This document shows, in pieces, positions 18,758 to 28,042 of a DNA stretch of 64,000 nt (its first letter is position 1; each line of letters starts with the position of its first letter). The notes under the pieces are model-generated. The model searched no databases. It was not told the DNA's origin and was given only the letters and a program-made list of their open reading frames with translations. The stretch is from JBCCOW01 sp039025855 (GTDB taxonomy: Bacteria; Planctomycetota; Phycisphaerae; Phycisphaerales; Phycisphaeraceae): positions 47,764 through 111,763 of the forward strand of contig JBCCNL010000006.1 of the NCBI GenBank assembly GCA_039025855.1. The letters run 5' to 3'. The translations under genes were made by a program, and so were the position numbers.

Positions 18758-18786
18758 TTGATGAGTTACCGATAATTCAATAGCAT
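18758..18786 (+). promoter_or_regulatory. Promoter for the locus B sulfatase/lyase-like operon
   Basis: TTGATG (18758-18763) and TAGCAT (18781-18786) are separated by 17 bp. Both hexamers match the sigma70 consensus at 4 of 6 positions. The predicted operator occupies the spacer. Confidence 0.4.
18763..18778. promoter_or_regulatory. LacI-type operator, 16-bp pseudo-palindrome
   Basis: GAGTTACCGATAATTC is symmetric at 12 of 16 positions around a central CG, the usual layout of a LacI-family operator. It lies in the plus-strand promoter spacer and at the expected transcription start of the minus-strand LacI promoter, so one bound repressor could block both directions. Confidence 0.6.
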
Positions 18787-18809
18787 AAAGCCTGCCTATT
18801 TCCCGTCAA
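18782..18809 (-). promoter_or_regulatory. Promoter for the locus B LacI gene
   Basis: On the minus strand TTGACG (18809-18804) and TATGCT (18787-18782) are 16 bp apart. The start of transcription would fall near 18775, within the predicted operator. Confidence 0.5.
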
Positions 18810-18851
18810 GACCCCAGCACAAATCAGACTTCAAACCGCCTCTCGCCGCTC

Positions 18852-20315
18852 ATGCCCCCTCCCGACCGCCCCAACCTCCTGCTCATCACCACCGACCAGC
18901 AACGCTTCGACACCCTCGCCCCTTACAAGCCCGCGTTCCTCCGAACACCCCACCTCGATCAGCTCGCCCACGAAGGCATCCGCTTCGACCGGGCCTACGC
19001 CGACTGCCCCGTTTGCGTCCCCGCACGCGTCTCGATCATGTCCGGCCGAAGCGCCCTCTCCCACCGCCTCACCACCAACGGCCCGTCAAGCTCCGTCCTC
19101 TCAAGTCACAACACCCTCCCGCACCACCTCCACCAGCTCGGCTACCACACCGCCGCCATCGGCAAGATGCACTTCAGCCCCCAACGCAACCGCCACGGCT
19201 TCGACGAGATGATCCTCCCCGAGGACTACTACCGCTGGGTCGAACGCGCCGCCTACCCGCACGGCCCAATGCGGCACGGCATGGGCCAGTGCGAACTGGA
19301 ACCCGCGATGAGCACCCTGCCCGAGGGACTGACTCTGACCAGCTGGATCGCCGAGCAGTCGATGGACTACATCCGCCACCGGCGCGACCCGAGCCGGCCC
19401 TTTTTCTTGTGGTGCAGCTTCAGCAAGCCGCACCCCCCTCTCGACCCGCCCGAGCCCTACTGGTCGATATATCGCGACGCCGACATCCCCGAGCCCTCGA
19501 TTGGCGAATGGAGCCGAGACCTCGCCGACGCCCCGCCCGCCTACCGCCACGCCATGCAGCGCCAGTTCAGCGACACCCTCAGCCCCGACACCCTCCGCGC
19601 CATCCGCGTCGCCTACTACGGCCTCATCACCCACTGCGATCACGCCATCGGTCGGCTCTTCGCCGCGCTCCAAGACACGGACCTCTTCGAGAACACGCTC
19701 ACCGTCTTCTGCTCCGACCACGGCGAATACCTCGGCGATCACCAAGGCGCCGGTAAGTGCTTCCCGCACGACGCCAGCGCACGCATCCCCCTGGTCGTCC
19801 GGCTGCCCCAGACCTGGAACGACCGCGGCCACGGCACGACCTGCACCAGCCTGGCGAGCCTCAGTGACCTCATGCCCACCTTCGTCCATGCTGCCGGCGG
19901 CCAAACCCTCGAGGACTGCGACGGGATGGACCTGGTTACGCTCGCCCGCCGGCAAATCCCGCCGCGTGACGCTCTGGTCTCCGTGTTCGGACCCCGCGAA
20001 GACCCGCTGCACCTGACCGTCACCGACGGCCAGACCAAGTACAGCTACTACCCTCACGGCGCGGCCGAGCAGTGCTTCGATCTCGAACAAGACCCCGGCG
20101 AAACACATAATCTCGCCGCCGACCCGGAGCATCTAGAGACGGTTAACAAGCTGCGTGCTCGGCTTGTCCAAGAGCTAGCCGAGCACGCACCCGACCTGCT
20201 CTCCGGAGGCGCCCTGCCGAACCAGCCCACGCCGAACACCTCGACCCGCGACCTCCGCAACCAGCGCTGGGCCGGCTTCCACACTGAGTACCATCCCGTG
20301 GATGTCCGACACTAG
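18852..20315 (+). CDS. Type I sulfatase, locus B
   Basis: A 487-residue formylglycine sulfatase. NLLLITTDQQ begins the catalytic fold almost at the N-terminus, with metal ligand Asp15. CVPAR contains the Cys to be modified, Cys55. IGKMHF and FCSDHGEYLGDH are the downstream active-site strands. There is no signal peptide, so cytoplasmic action is predicted. The reading frame overlaps the following lyase-like gene by 14 nt, so the two are cotranslated and probably act on one sulfated oligosaccharide. Confidence 0.92.
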   Translation: MPPPDRPNLLLITTDQQRFDTLAPYKPAFLRTPHLDQLAHEGIRFDRAYADCPVCVPARVSIMSGRSALSHRLTTNGPSSSVLSSHNTLPHHLHQLGYHTAAIGKMHFSPQRNRHGFDEMILPEDYYRWVERAAYPHGPMRHGMGQCELEPAMSTLPEGLTLTSWIAEQSMDYIRHRRDPSRPFFLWCSFSKPHPPLDPPEPYWSIYRDADIPEPSIGEWSRDLADAPPAYRHAMQRQFSDTLSPDTLRAIRVAYYGLITHCDHAIGRLFAALQDTDLFENTLTVFCSDHGEYLGDHQGAGKCFPHDASARIPLVVRLPQTWNDRGHGTTCTSLASLSDLMPTFVHAAGGQTLEDCDGMDLVTLARRQIPPRDALVSVFGPREDPLHLTVTDGQTKYSYYPHGAAEQCFDLEQDPGETHNLAADPEHLETVNKLRARLVQELAEHAPDLLSGGALPNQPTPNTSTRDLRNQRWAGFHTEYHPVDVRH

Positions 20316-21999
20316 CCCGCCCCCACGAGACACCCACTCCCCCTCCAACTCTGATGCAGAGCTCCACGAGTGGGAGTTGCTTGCGCCCCTGGCACAGCAG
20401 CGTCTGCATCGACTCCTCGAAGAGCAGATCAGCGACGAGGGGCCGGATCACGGCGGCTTCCTCGAGGACCCCGGCCACTTCCCCGACGGACGCGAAGCGG
20501 GCCTCCGTGCTGGTGAACTCCTCGCCCTCCGGCTGTTTTCAGATCGCCTCGGACTCAACGAGCAGAACGCCGCGATCGAAGACGCAACCTCAAAGGCTCT
20601 GCGGTTCGCGCATACCCGCCAGCGCGACGACGGCCAATTCGACCTCGGCGGCGCGTACTCGCCCAACGAGGCCGGCTTCGTCATCCCCGGGCTCGTCAAG
20701 GGATGGCGTGCGTTACAGCTTGCGGACCCTCGACTCATGGAGAGGTTCTCGGCCCCGATCGAGTCCATCGTCCGTACCGCCGCCGAGGCCGTGGTCGCCG
20801 GCGACGCCTATAGCGCTAATCACCGCTGGGCCGCGGCCTGTGCGCCGCTCGCCTTAGCCCACCACGCCTTCCCCGACCCACGCTACCCCGCCAAGATCGA
20901 GGACTACCTCGCCGACGGCATCGACTGCGACGCCGACGGGTTCTGGTACGAAGAACGCAGCCCCAACTACAACGGCGTCGCCAACGGCGGGATGCTGGCC
21001 CTAGCCGACGAACTCGGCCGCGACGACTTACTCGATCATGTCGTCCGCAACCTCCGCCTCATGATCGAGCTCACCCAGCCCGACGGCTCGGCGGACACCA
21101 GTACCAGTTTCCGTCAGGACCGCCATGCGGTCGACCGACGGCCCGCCAGCTACCGCGCCGCACGCCGCGCCGCCCTGCACAGCGGCGATGGACACTTAAC
21201 CACGTTTGCCCAACAGTTGCTGCACCGACACGGCGTTGGCCGGTTCACCGAACTCCTCTACGACCTGGACCGGCACCCCGGACCATTGCCGCCCGCCCTA
21301 CCCATCTCCACTCAGTCACACCGCCACTTCTCGGAAAGACAGATCGTCCGCCACCGCCACGAGAGCTGGGCCGTCACGCTTGCCGCGGATGCCGGCGGTC
21401 ACTACTTCGACACCGTCGCACCACCGAGGCCCGAGGTCACCGCCCGGAGCACCGACTGGCTTTGCCTGCACTGTGGCAAGGTCCAACTCCCGACGCTCCG
21501 GCTGGCGATCGCCGGGGCCGGCGTGTTCGCGCCTTCCCGTCTCACGCCGATCGGCCACCAACGCTACCGGCTCACCGACGAACGCTCCGGATTCACCCTC
21601 CACCAACACTTCCGGCCCGGCGAACCCACCATCCACCGTGACCTGCCGATGAGCATCCACGCAGAACTCGCCCTCGACGAGGATCGCCTTACTCTCGAAC
21701 TCACCGCCAACGCCCGCGGCTCGGTCTACGCCTCACTCGTCATCTATGTGGGCCACCACGCCACCGTCGAGGGTCACACCATCCCAGCCGGGCAGGCGAT
21801 CGAACACACCGGAGACGGCCCGATCACGTTTACCTCCGGCACCGACCGACTCATTCTCGAAGGCCTCCCGCCCAGCCTGCACAGCCAGCCGCTGAGTGCG
21901 CGACCCCACATCCCCGATGTGTTAGACACCCACGCCGGCCGGCTCGTGGTCGGGCTGAGACTGCCCGTCCGGCTCTCGCTCGTCTTCCGCCGGGCCTAG
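20302..21999 (+). CDS. Candidate alpha/alpha-toroid polysaccharide lyase (new or unassigned family)
   Basis: A 565-residue protein without signal peptide. The first 340 residues are alpha-helical with repeated hairpins, as in (alpha/alpha) toroids. The remaining 220 are beta-rich, as in heparinase-type lyases. Asn173-His174 (SANHRW) is followed about 50 residues later by Tyr223 in SPNYN. This Asn-His then Tyr arrangement resembles the catalytic set of toroid lyases such as PL17. A similar pattern occurs in the protein at 33104. The start overlaps the sulfatase by 14 nt. Lyase activity is an inference from fold and motif only. Confidence 0.55.
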   Translation: MSDTSPPPRDTHSPSNSDAELHEWELLAPLAQQRLHRLLEEQISDEGPDHGGFLEDPGHFPDGREAGLRAGELLALRLFSDRLGLNEQNAAIEDATSKALRFAHTRQRDDGQFDLGGAYSPNEAGFVIPGLVKGWRALQLADPRLMERFSAPIESIVRTAAEAVVAGDAYSANHRWAAACAPLALAHHAFPDPRYPAKIEDYLADGIDCDADGFWYEERSPNYNGVANGGMLALADELGRDDLLDHVVRNLRLMIELTQPDGSADTSTSFRQDRHAVDRRPASYRAARRAALHSGDGHLTTFAQQLLHRHGVGRFTELLYDLDRHPGPLPPALPISTQSHRHFSERQIVRHRHESWAVTLAADAGGHYFDTVAPPRPEVTARSTDWLCLHCGKVQLPTLRLAIAGAGVFAPSRLTPIGHQRYRLTDERSGFTLHQHFRPGEPTIHRDLPMSIHAELALDEDRLTLELTANARGSVYASLVIYVGHHATVEGHTIPAGQAIEHTGDGPITFTSGTDRLILEGLPPSLHSQPLSARPHIPDVLDTHAGRLVVGLRLPVRLSLVFRRA

Positions 22000-22029
22000 C
22001 CCAGATGATCCAGGCATGACACGCGTATG

Positions 22030-23259
22030 TCACCGGACTGATCGAGCCTTGCCCCATTCTGCCGTCGGCTCACGCAACAGCATCACAGGCAAGGCCGTCA
22101 CCGCGATGGCGATCCCGCACACCAGCAGCAGGTGATTCAGCGAGACGATCCGTTCGACCAGGCCAATCACAGCGGCGACCGCCGCGCCGTAAGCCGCTGA
22201 CATCAGCTTGTGGTGCGCGAAGACCCCCGCCAAAGGCAACGGCCCCGCCACCCGGCCCACCCACAGACTCATCGGTGCCCCGCCCAACGACATCCCCAGC
22301 GTGCACAACGCCAACGCTCCGAACAGCACCGCCGGCCGGTCCGACAGCCCCGCAGCCGTTAACGCAAGGCCACACAACAATAACAGGCCATAGCTCACCC
22401 ACCGCAGCGACCCGTGGTCGAGCAGTCGCGCAATCCGGACGCTTACCAGGAGCACAGCCAACGACCCCGCCGAGGCCGCGAACCCCACCGCGGCGTCCCG
22501 GCCGCCGAGTTCCTGGACATACCGGATGGCCACAAAACCCGGCGCGGCGATCGCGATCGCGCGCGACAACTCGGTGGCATGGATGTAGGCCTGCAGCGGT
22601 CTGCGGCGGAGCGGATCAACCATCACGCGGACCAAGCGACGCAGTTCCTGCCGCGGTGTGGTCAGCCACGGCTCGGGCCGTGTATCTCGGCCCAACGGGT
22701 AGCGCGAAACGACAACCGCCGCCCCCACCAGCATGACGCCGCCTGCCAGCATCACGGCCCGGTAGCCCCCGAGGTATCCCGCCACACCGGTCGCCAGCGG
22801 CGGACCGATGAGCCGGCCTGCGGACATCACGCTGCGGAACAGCGTGTTGGCCGAGCCCGCACGACGTTGGCTCACGAGTTGAGTCAGCGTGCTGAAGCCG
22901 ACAAACCCCGCGCTGATCATCCCGCCATACACCCCGATCGCCACGGGGAGCCCGGTCTGACCCAAGACGCCCATCGAGCCTAACGCGATCCCCGCCCCGG
23001 CCATCGCCAAACACGACAACCGTCTTGGTCCCAGCCTCGGTGCGACCAAACACAGCGCCACCATCGTCAGCAGGACACCGACCTGCCGGCTGGCCAGCAC
23101 CCCGGCCCACTGCCCCGCGGTCAGGCCCAGGTCCTGCGTTGCCCACAGCGGCAGAAACACCAGCGTCGCGCTAAACACCAAGCCAAACGGAAGGCTCGCG
23201 CCCGCCAACACCCCAGCCCGTCGGCGTGACCGCGCTGCTCGCCGGTTGATCGTCTTCAC
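22030..23259 (-). CDS. Major facilitator superfamily transporter
   Basis: A 409-residue integral inner-membrane protein with about a dozen hydrophobic helices and short loops. It starts with a basic N-terminus (MKTINRRAARSRRR). The central loop after helix 6 is basic and rich in Arg (RQELRRLVRVMVDPLRRR). No binding-site motif identifies the cargo. In this context it is the only obvious importer among the degradation genes and may carry mono- or oligosaccharides. It starts 2 nt after the agarase-like remnant and converges with the lyase-like gene. Confidence 0.82.
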   Translation of the reverse strand: MKTINRRAARSRRRAGVLAGASLPFGLVFSATLVFLPLWATQDLGLTAGQWAGVLASRQVGVLLTMVALCLVAPRLGPRRLSCLAMAGAGIALGSMGVLGQTGLPVAIGVYGGMISAGFVGFSTLTQLVSQRRAGSANTLFRSVMSAGRLIGPPLATGVAGYLGGYRAVMLAGGVMLVGAAVVVSRYPLGRDTRPEPWLTTPRQELRRLVRVMVDPLRRRPLQAYIHATELSRAIAIAAPGFVAIRYVQELGGRDAAVGFAASAGSLAVLLVSVRIARLLDHGSLRWVSYGLLLLCGLALTAAGLSDRPAVLFGALALCTLGMSLGGAPMSLWVGRVAGPLPLAGVFAHHKLMSAAYGAAVAAVIGLVERIVSLNHLLLVCGIAIAVTALPVMLLREPTAEWGKARSVR

Positions 23260-23261
23260 GC

Positions 23262-23600
23262 TCAGCCCTCATCCGCCGTCGTGTCACCCACCCGATCGAA
23301 ATAGTCGCACAACGCGTAGGCTTGCGTGTGCAAGACCCCCATCGCTGAGAACAGGTCGGCGTACGGCTCGTACGACGCGGTCACCACGCCCTTGTTGCTG
23401 TTGAGACTCGAAGGCTCGGCGTCCGGGTCCGTTGGGTCGTTGTCCAGATGCTTAAACCATTGCCAGCCCACACAGCACCGCGACTCGATCAGCGACATCG
23501 AAAAGTGGTGATAGAACGCACCGCGGTCGGCCTGCGTAGGCATGGTCTGGCCAGCCTGTTCAAGGGTCTGATCCGGGCGACGGACGGGCAGCCTCAGCAT
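23262..23600 (-). pseudogene. C-terminal remnant of an agarase-like glycoside hydrolase
   Basis: An open frame of 112 codons. Residues from about 22 (PTQADRGAFYHHFSMSL) to the end (GWQWFKHLDNDP, NSNKG, YALCDYFDR) look like the last part of the barrel of secreted agarase-type hydrolases such as GH86 or GH50. The rest of the catalytic domain is absent: an in-frame TAA lies a few codons upstream and a sulfatase ends at 23684. Without the catalytic glutamates it cannot be an active enzyme. The family call is from memory of conserved segments and is moderate. Confidence 0.6.
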
Positions 23601-23683
23601 TCGGCGAGTTCCAGCGGTGAGGGGTTAAAGCCCATGAAGCGTGCAGTCATGATGGATTCAGCCGGCGAAGCGTGACACATGGC

Positions 23684-25057
23684 CTAGCCGGTTCGGGCAA
23701 TCCATCCACTCGCCATCGGGTCGTGCGTGTCGGCCATCCATTGGTCCAAACGCTCACGGAGCTCCGCCAGCGGCTGGGCGTATTCGGGGTCTTCGGCCCG
23801 ATTGCAGGCCTCGGTCGGATCGCGGTAGAGATCGAAGAGTTCCTCGCGGGGCAGGGCATGCTCGAGCAGGCCCACCTCGTCGAGCTGCACCTTGCTGACC
23901 GAGTCGTCGATGTTCCTTGGCCAAACGTGCGGCTTTTCCTCGAACCGGCGGATGTAGCTATACCGAGACGTGCGGACGCTCCGCATCGGCTGGTGATCAA
24001 TATGCGTGTTCACCTCGGCAAATACGGCTTCACGAACCGAGGCATCGTCATCTGTTCCGTGCAGTACGGGCTGCAGACTCAAGCCTTGGAGATGGTCTGG
24101 CTTTGGCAAATGGACAAGGTCACAGAGGGTGGGGAACACATCGATCTGGCTTACCAGACCGTTCAAGACGCGACCGCTTCGCCGGTTCATCCCGCCGCCG
24201 GCTTCCCCCAAGCCAGGCCCGCGCATCATCAGCAGCACGCCGGTGCCGTGTGCCGTCAGGCTGCACTTCATGCCGGGGAAGGCGATGCCGTGGTCGGTCG
24301 TGATGATCACGAGCGTGCGGTCGCTCAGGCCTTGTCTTTCAAGTGTGTCGAGGAGTCGGCCGTAGCAGCGATCAAGCCTGCGGACCGCGTGGGCGTAGTC
24401 GGCAAAATCGCGTCGAGAGGCCGGCGTGTCAGGCAGCGTCGGGGGAAGCGATACGTAGCGTGGATCACCCGTGAGTGCACCGTGGTTGTGCCAAGCAATA
24501 CGTGGGCCCGGCGCGTCTTCCGGCGGAAGGCGGTGCGTCGCGAAGAAGCCGACGTCAAGGAAGAACGGCGGGTCGTCCTGAGACCGGCGATCCAGAAAAC
24601 CACATGCTGCTTCGACACGAGCTTTGTCTTTGGCAATCGGGCTGACCCCGGTACCGCTCTGCCTCGGGCAAAGATCGTGGGTGTAGCCCAGTTCGCACAT
24701 CGTCTGGGGAGGATCGGCACTCCGAATGTGTTCAAACCCGGCGAGCACGGTCTGATAGCCGTGCGTTTTGAGGTGGTTGGGAAGGGTGTGACGGGGCTCA
24801 TGGAGCCGACCACCACGATGAGCCAGGGCCGTCATCCCGTTGGTGTGCGCGTACTGTCCGGTCAGCAAGCACGCGCGGCTGGGTGAGCAGGTCGGGCTGG
24901 CACAGAATGCGTTTCGGAAGAGCACGCCCGACTCGGCGAAGCGCTGCAGATGGGGTGTATCGACCGCGTGCCCATAAGGCGAGATGTAGCGACCCGTATC
25001 GTGCGAGTGCAGGTAGACGATATTGAGCGGTTGCTTTGGCGTGGACGGGTCGGCCAT
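23684..25057 (-). CDS. Type I sulfatase, N-sulfatase-like subgroup
   Basis: A 457-residue formylglycine sulfatase. It has metal ligand Asp20 (HSHDTGR), the modified Cys57 in CSPSR, and ITTDHGIAFPGMK, a segment resembling the heparan N-sulfatase (SGSH)-like branch. The C-terminus is the usual WMADTHDPM type. There is no signal peptide. The stop of the upstream sulfatase and this start share one base (TGATG), so the two sulfatases are translationally coupled and may remove different sulfates from the same glycan. Confidence 0.9.
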   Translation of the reverse strand: MADPSTPKQPLNIVYLHSHDTGRYISPYGHAVDTPHLQRFAESGVLFRNAFCASPTCSPSRACLLTGQYAHTNGMTALAHRGGRLHEPRHTLPNHLKTHGYQTVLAGFEHIRSADPPQTMCELGYTHDLCPRQSGTGVSPIAKDKARVEAACGFLDRRSQDDPPFFLDVGFFATHRLPPEDAPGPRIAWHNHGALTGDPRYVSLPPTLPDTPASRRDFADYAHAVRRLDRCYGRLLDTLERQGLSDRTLVIITTDHGIAFPGMKCSLTAHGTGVLLMMRGPGLGEAGGGMNRRSGRVLNGLVSQIDVFPTLCDLVHLPKPDHLQGLSLQPVLHGTDDDASVREAVFAEVNTHIDHQPMRSVRTSRYSYIRRFEEKPHVWPRNIDDSVSKVQLDEVGLLEHALPREELFDLYRDPTEACNRAEDPEYAQPLAELRERLDQWMADTHDPMASGWIARTG

Positions 25058-26463
25058 CAGTTCAGGCTCCGCCGGTAGTCGTCGATGACGCCCTGCAACT
25101 CGGTGGTGTCTACCGCAGTGCCCGCAAGGTCGCGCAGCTCTTCGGGGTCGTCGGCGAGATTGAAGACCTGGCGTTGACCGTTGCCGTAGTCAATGAGCTT
25201 GAGGACGCCTTGTTTGGCCATCACGATCCAGACACCGCCGGGCAGGCCCTCAGCGCGACCATTGCCATCGGGTGCCCGAAACTCACTGATCACGGTCCGC
25301 TGGCCGTGCGTGTCGGTCTCTAGGAGCGGCAGCATGGACCGCCCCGCGAACGGCTCGTTCCCCAGCTCAGGCACCGCCAGCCCTGCGAGGTCACAGAGTG
25401 TCGGGTAAAGGTCCAGGTGTGAGGTGTTCTCCCGGACCACACGCCCGGCGGGAATGCCTGGGCCCTGGAGAATGAACGGTACGCGGACGCTCTGTTCGTA
25501 GAACAGGTGTTTCTGCCAGAGGCCGTGCTCGCCCGCCATCTCGCCGTGGTCGGCGGTGAACTGCACGACGAACTGATCGCGGAGGCCCAGCGTCTCCAGC
25601 CGATTGAGCACCTCGCCGATCCGGGCGTCAATCCATTCCGTCAGGCCCCAGTAGGCAGCACGGGCGCGGCGGATCATCTCGGGGGTGATCGATTCCGGCA
25701 CGTCGTTGCGGGCCTTGTTCCGCACGAAGTCGGGCAGGCCCTCGGGTAACGCCGGGTGAGTGGGACCCGGCAACACGTCCATGTAGTACTCAAAAAGTTG
25801 GGGCGGGCAGACGAACGGGCAGTGCGGGCTCTTGAAGCTGACCTCGAAGAGCAGCGGGCGTTCGCCCTGGTACATCTCGTCGATGAAGGACGGCGTGAAG
25901 TAGTCGGTCAGGTTCTCGATGGCTTCGCGGGTGACCGAGTCGTCCCACCGCAGGTTGCCGGTATCGCCGGGCCCGGCGTGGGCGAGCATCCAGGCGTTGT
26001 ATCCGCCGACATCACCCCGGTCCAAGGGTCGCGGCGGGTTGCCGCCCGTGATGTCGTTGGTCTTGGTGTAGCCCGGTTGGTAGTGGTGGTTGAGCATCTG
26101 CATGTCGCCGTAGGGCCGGAACATCCAGCCGTACATCTGGTCCGGGCCGTGGAAGTGCATCTTGCCGACGCAGGTGGTGTGGTAGCCGTGCTCGGTGAAG
26201 CGGCGCATGTAGGTGGGCGTGTCGGGGGGCAGGGTGGACTCGAAGAACGGGGCGTCGAGCTGCGACGGGGTGCGTCCCGCGATCATGCTGAATCGGCCGG
26301 GCACGCAGATCGGGCAGGCGGCGTAGTGGTTGTCGAAGCGGGTGCCGTGAGCCGCGAGCGCATCGAGATGGGGCGTGCGGACATGGGGGTCGCCGGCGTG
26401 TCCAAGCACACGGGGCGAGTGCTGGTCGGTACAGATCTTCAGGATGTGCGGGTGGTCGGGCAT
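25057..26463 (-). CDS. Type I sulfatase
   Basis: A 468-residue formylglycine sulfatase starting directly with the catalytic fold (ILKICTDQH, metal ligand Asp13). CVPGR contains the modified Cys53, with Gly in place of the more common Ala before Arg. VGKMHFHG and FTADHGEMAGEHG complete the active site. There is no signal peptide. It is the first gene of a two-sulfatase operon, divergent from the GntR-type regulator at 26728, with a TATAAT box upstream. Confidence 0.92.
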   Translation of the reverse strand: MPDHPHILKICTDQHSPRVLGHAGDPHVRTPHLDALAAHGTRFDNHYAACPICVPGRFSMIAGRTPSQLDAPFFESTLPPDTPTYMRRFTEHGYHTTCVGKMHFHGPDQMYGWMFRPYGDMQMLNHHYQPGYTKTNDITGGNPPRPLDRGDVGGYNAWMLAHAGPGDTGNLRWDDSVTREAIENLTDYFTPSFIDEMYQGERPLLFEVSFKSPHCPFVCPPQLFEYYMDVLPGPTHPALPEGLPDFVRNKARNDVPESITPEMIRRARAAYWGLTEWIDARIGEVLNRLETLGLRDQFVVQFTADHGEMAGEHGLWQKHLFYEQSVRVPFILQGPGIPAGRVVRENTSHLDLYPTLCDLAGLAVPELGNEPFAGRSMLPLLETDTHGQRTVISEFRAPDGNGRAEGLPGGVWIVMAKQGVLKLIDYGNGQRQVFNLADDPEELRDLAGTAVDTTELQGVIDDYRRSLN

Positions 26464-26606
26464 CGAATGTTTGGCGATTTCAGCAGGTCAGAAGGTGACC
26501 AGCGTACCGCGAGCACACGGGGTCTTGCTGCGTACCGGGAATGCAGACCAATTCGGCAGCGCATTGGTCTCCAAGGCTGTTTTGCTCTGAGTGACGATGT
26601 CTAAAA

Positions 26607-26691
26607 ATACCAATTTCTCCTGAGCGGATTCCGAAATTACATTGATTTTCTCCAATTATACACCAAGCTGGCACGGCATGAAGATACCAAT
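26607..26691. promoter_or_regulatory. ATACCAAT repeats flanking the sulfatase promoter
   Basis: ATACCAAT occurs at 26607-26614 and again at 26684-26691, 77 bp apart and on either side of the TATAAT box at 26655-26660. Its TACCA core matches the arms of the clear operator pair upstream of the other GntR-type regulator (46130-46160). These are candidate half-sites for the GntR-type regulator encoded at 26728. Confidence 0.35.
26655..26660 (-). promoter_or_regulatory. -10 box for the two-sulfatase operon
   Basis: On the minus strand TATAAT (26660-26655) is a perfect sigma70 -10 element. The best -35 candidate 16 bp upstream (TTCATG) is weak, so activation or another factor may be needed. A transcript would start near 26648, about 185 nt before the sulfatase ATG. 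Confidence 0.45.
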
Positions 26692-26727
26692 AATCCAATT
26701 TGACTTTTGGTTTTATTCTGGTAGCTT

Positions 26728-27978
26728 ATGGCGGTGATCACGAAGACAAATACTCCCGAAAGCGTCGAGAGCTCTCTGGCCTCCCACGCATTTCCGTGGG
26801 CATCTCTCCAAGTACGAAGCAGTGCTGACCTGGCTGAGCGTCTGGGCCGACTCATCGCCGAACGCAACCTGTCTCAGGGGCGTGTCCTTCCCACCGAACG
26901 CCAGATGGCCGCGAAGCTCACGCTCTCGCGATCGACGATCCGGCGGGCCCTCAAGAGCCTCGAATCATCGGGGCTGGTCACCTGCCGCCAGGGCAGCGGC
27001 TACCGCGTCGCGGGGGACAGCCTGCCCGCCACCTCGGCACCACCCAGTCAGAGCCTCGCCTCACGCATGATCGCGGTCATCTCGCTCGAAAGCCACCTCA
27101 AGCCCACGGTCCAGGCGTGGGACGGGATCGAGGCCTATGTCCAGTACACCCTGGTCGAGAGCCTGCGAGAGGCGGGCTTCCACATCCTGACCATCAATCC
27201 CAAAACCCTCATCGCCGATGGCGTCGCCGGGCTGGTCGCCAGCCGCCCCGGCGCGGTCGTGCTGACTTCTCGGGCAGTGGAGACGCACGGCCCCGAACTC
27301 GTGCCTGCGCTCATGGAAGCGCAGATCCCTGTCGTCACCAACAGCTCGTCGCCGGTGGTTAGGGGCTGCATCCGGCGGACCCACGACCATGCCGCGGGGG
27401 CCCGGCGGCTCACCGAGCTGCTCATCGAGCGCGGCCGGCGACGCATCCTCCCGCTGTTCTTCGTTAATCAGCCGCTGTCATGGCAGAGCATGCGGGTCGA
27501 GGGCTACCGCACGGCCATGAAAGCCGCGGGCTTGGAACCGCTTGACCCCATCTTCGTCCCGGCCAGCGGGGTGACCGCCCCGGCGGGCGGCCCGGAAGTC
27601 ATGTCCCGGCAGTGCATGGGTTTCCTCTTCGACCGCCTCCAAGGCCCTGCGTGTACATCCGAACCCATCGACGCTGTGCTCGCCGCTACCGATCAGGTCG
27701 CCCTATCCGCAGCCTATGCCATGGTCCGGTTGGGCATACCGCTCGACCAGCTGCCCGACATCACCGGCTACGACCACAACGTCGGCTGGCTGGAATCCCC
27801 CGAGCCCATCAAAAACTGGCACCCCCTGGCCACCCTCGACAAACAGAACGGGCTCATCGGTGATGCCGTCAGTGCCGCCGTGCGAGGCCTGCTTGACGGG
27901 AGCGCCGACACCCGCTCCGACGCATTCATCGATCAAGAGGTGCCGTTCCGCGTGATCGGCCCCAACCCCACTCCCTAA
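26728..27978 (+). CDS. GntR-type regulator with LacI-like sugar-sensor domain (locus C)
   Basis: A 416-residue protein. Residues 30-95 form a GntR winged helix (ADLAERLGRLIAERNLSQG, LPTERQMAAKL, STIRRALKSL, GLVTCRQGSGYRV). The C-terminal 300 residues are a periplasmic-binding-protein-like sensor (AVISLES, VVTNSSSPVV, GYDHNVGW). This AraR-like architecture regulates sugar genes. No ribosome site or clear promoter is visible before the ATG, and the nearest TTGACT is only 23 nt upstream. It heads locus C and is divergent from two sulfatases, so it probably controls both directions. Confidence 0.88.
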   Translation: MAVITKTNTPESVESSLASHAFPWASLQVRSSADLAERLGRLIAERNLSQGRVLPTERQMAAKLTLSRSTIRRALKSLESSGLVTCRQGSGYRVAGDSLPATSAPPSQSLASRMIAVISLESHLKPTVQAWDGIEAYVQYTLVESLREAGFHILTINPKTLIADGVAGLVASRPGAVVLTSRAVETHGPELVPALMEAQIPVVTNSSSPVVRGCIRRTHDHAAGARRLTELLIERGRRRILPLFFVNQPLSWQSMRVEGYRTAMKAAGLEPLDPIFVPASGVTAPAGGPEVMSRQCMGFLFDRLQGPACTSEPIDAVLAATDQVALSAAYAMVRLGIPLDQLPDITGYDHNVGWLESPEPIKNWHPLATLDKQNGLIGDAVSAAVRGLLDGSADTRSDAFIDQEVPFRVIGPNPTP

Positions 27979-28042
27979 ACCCTAGCCCGTGTGAATGCTG
28001 GGTATTGATCTCATCAGTCTCTTAACTCTGGAGGATTCTCAA

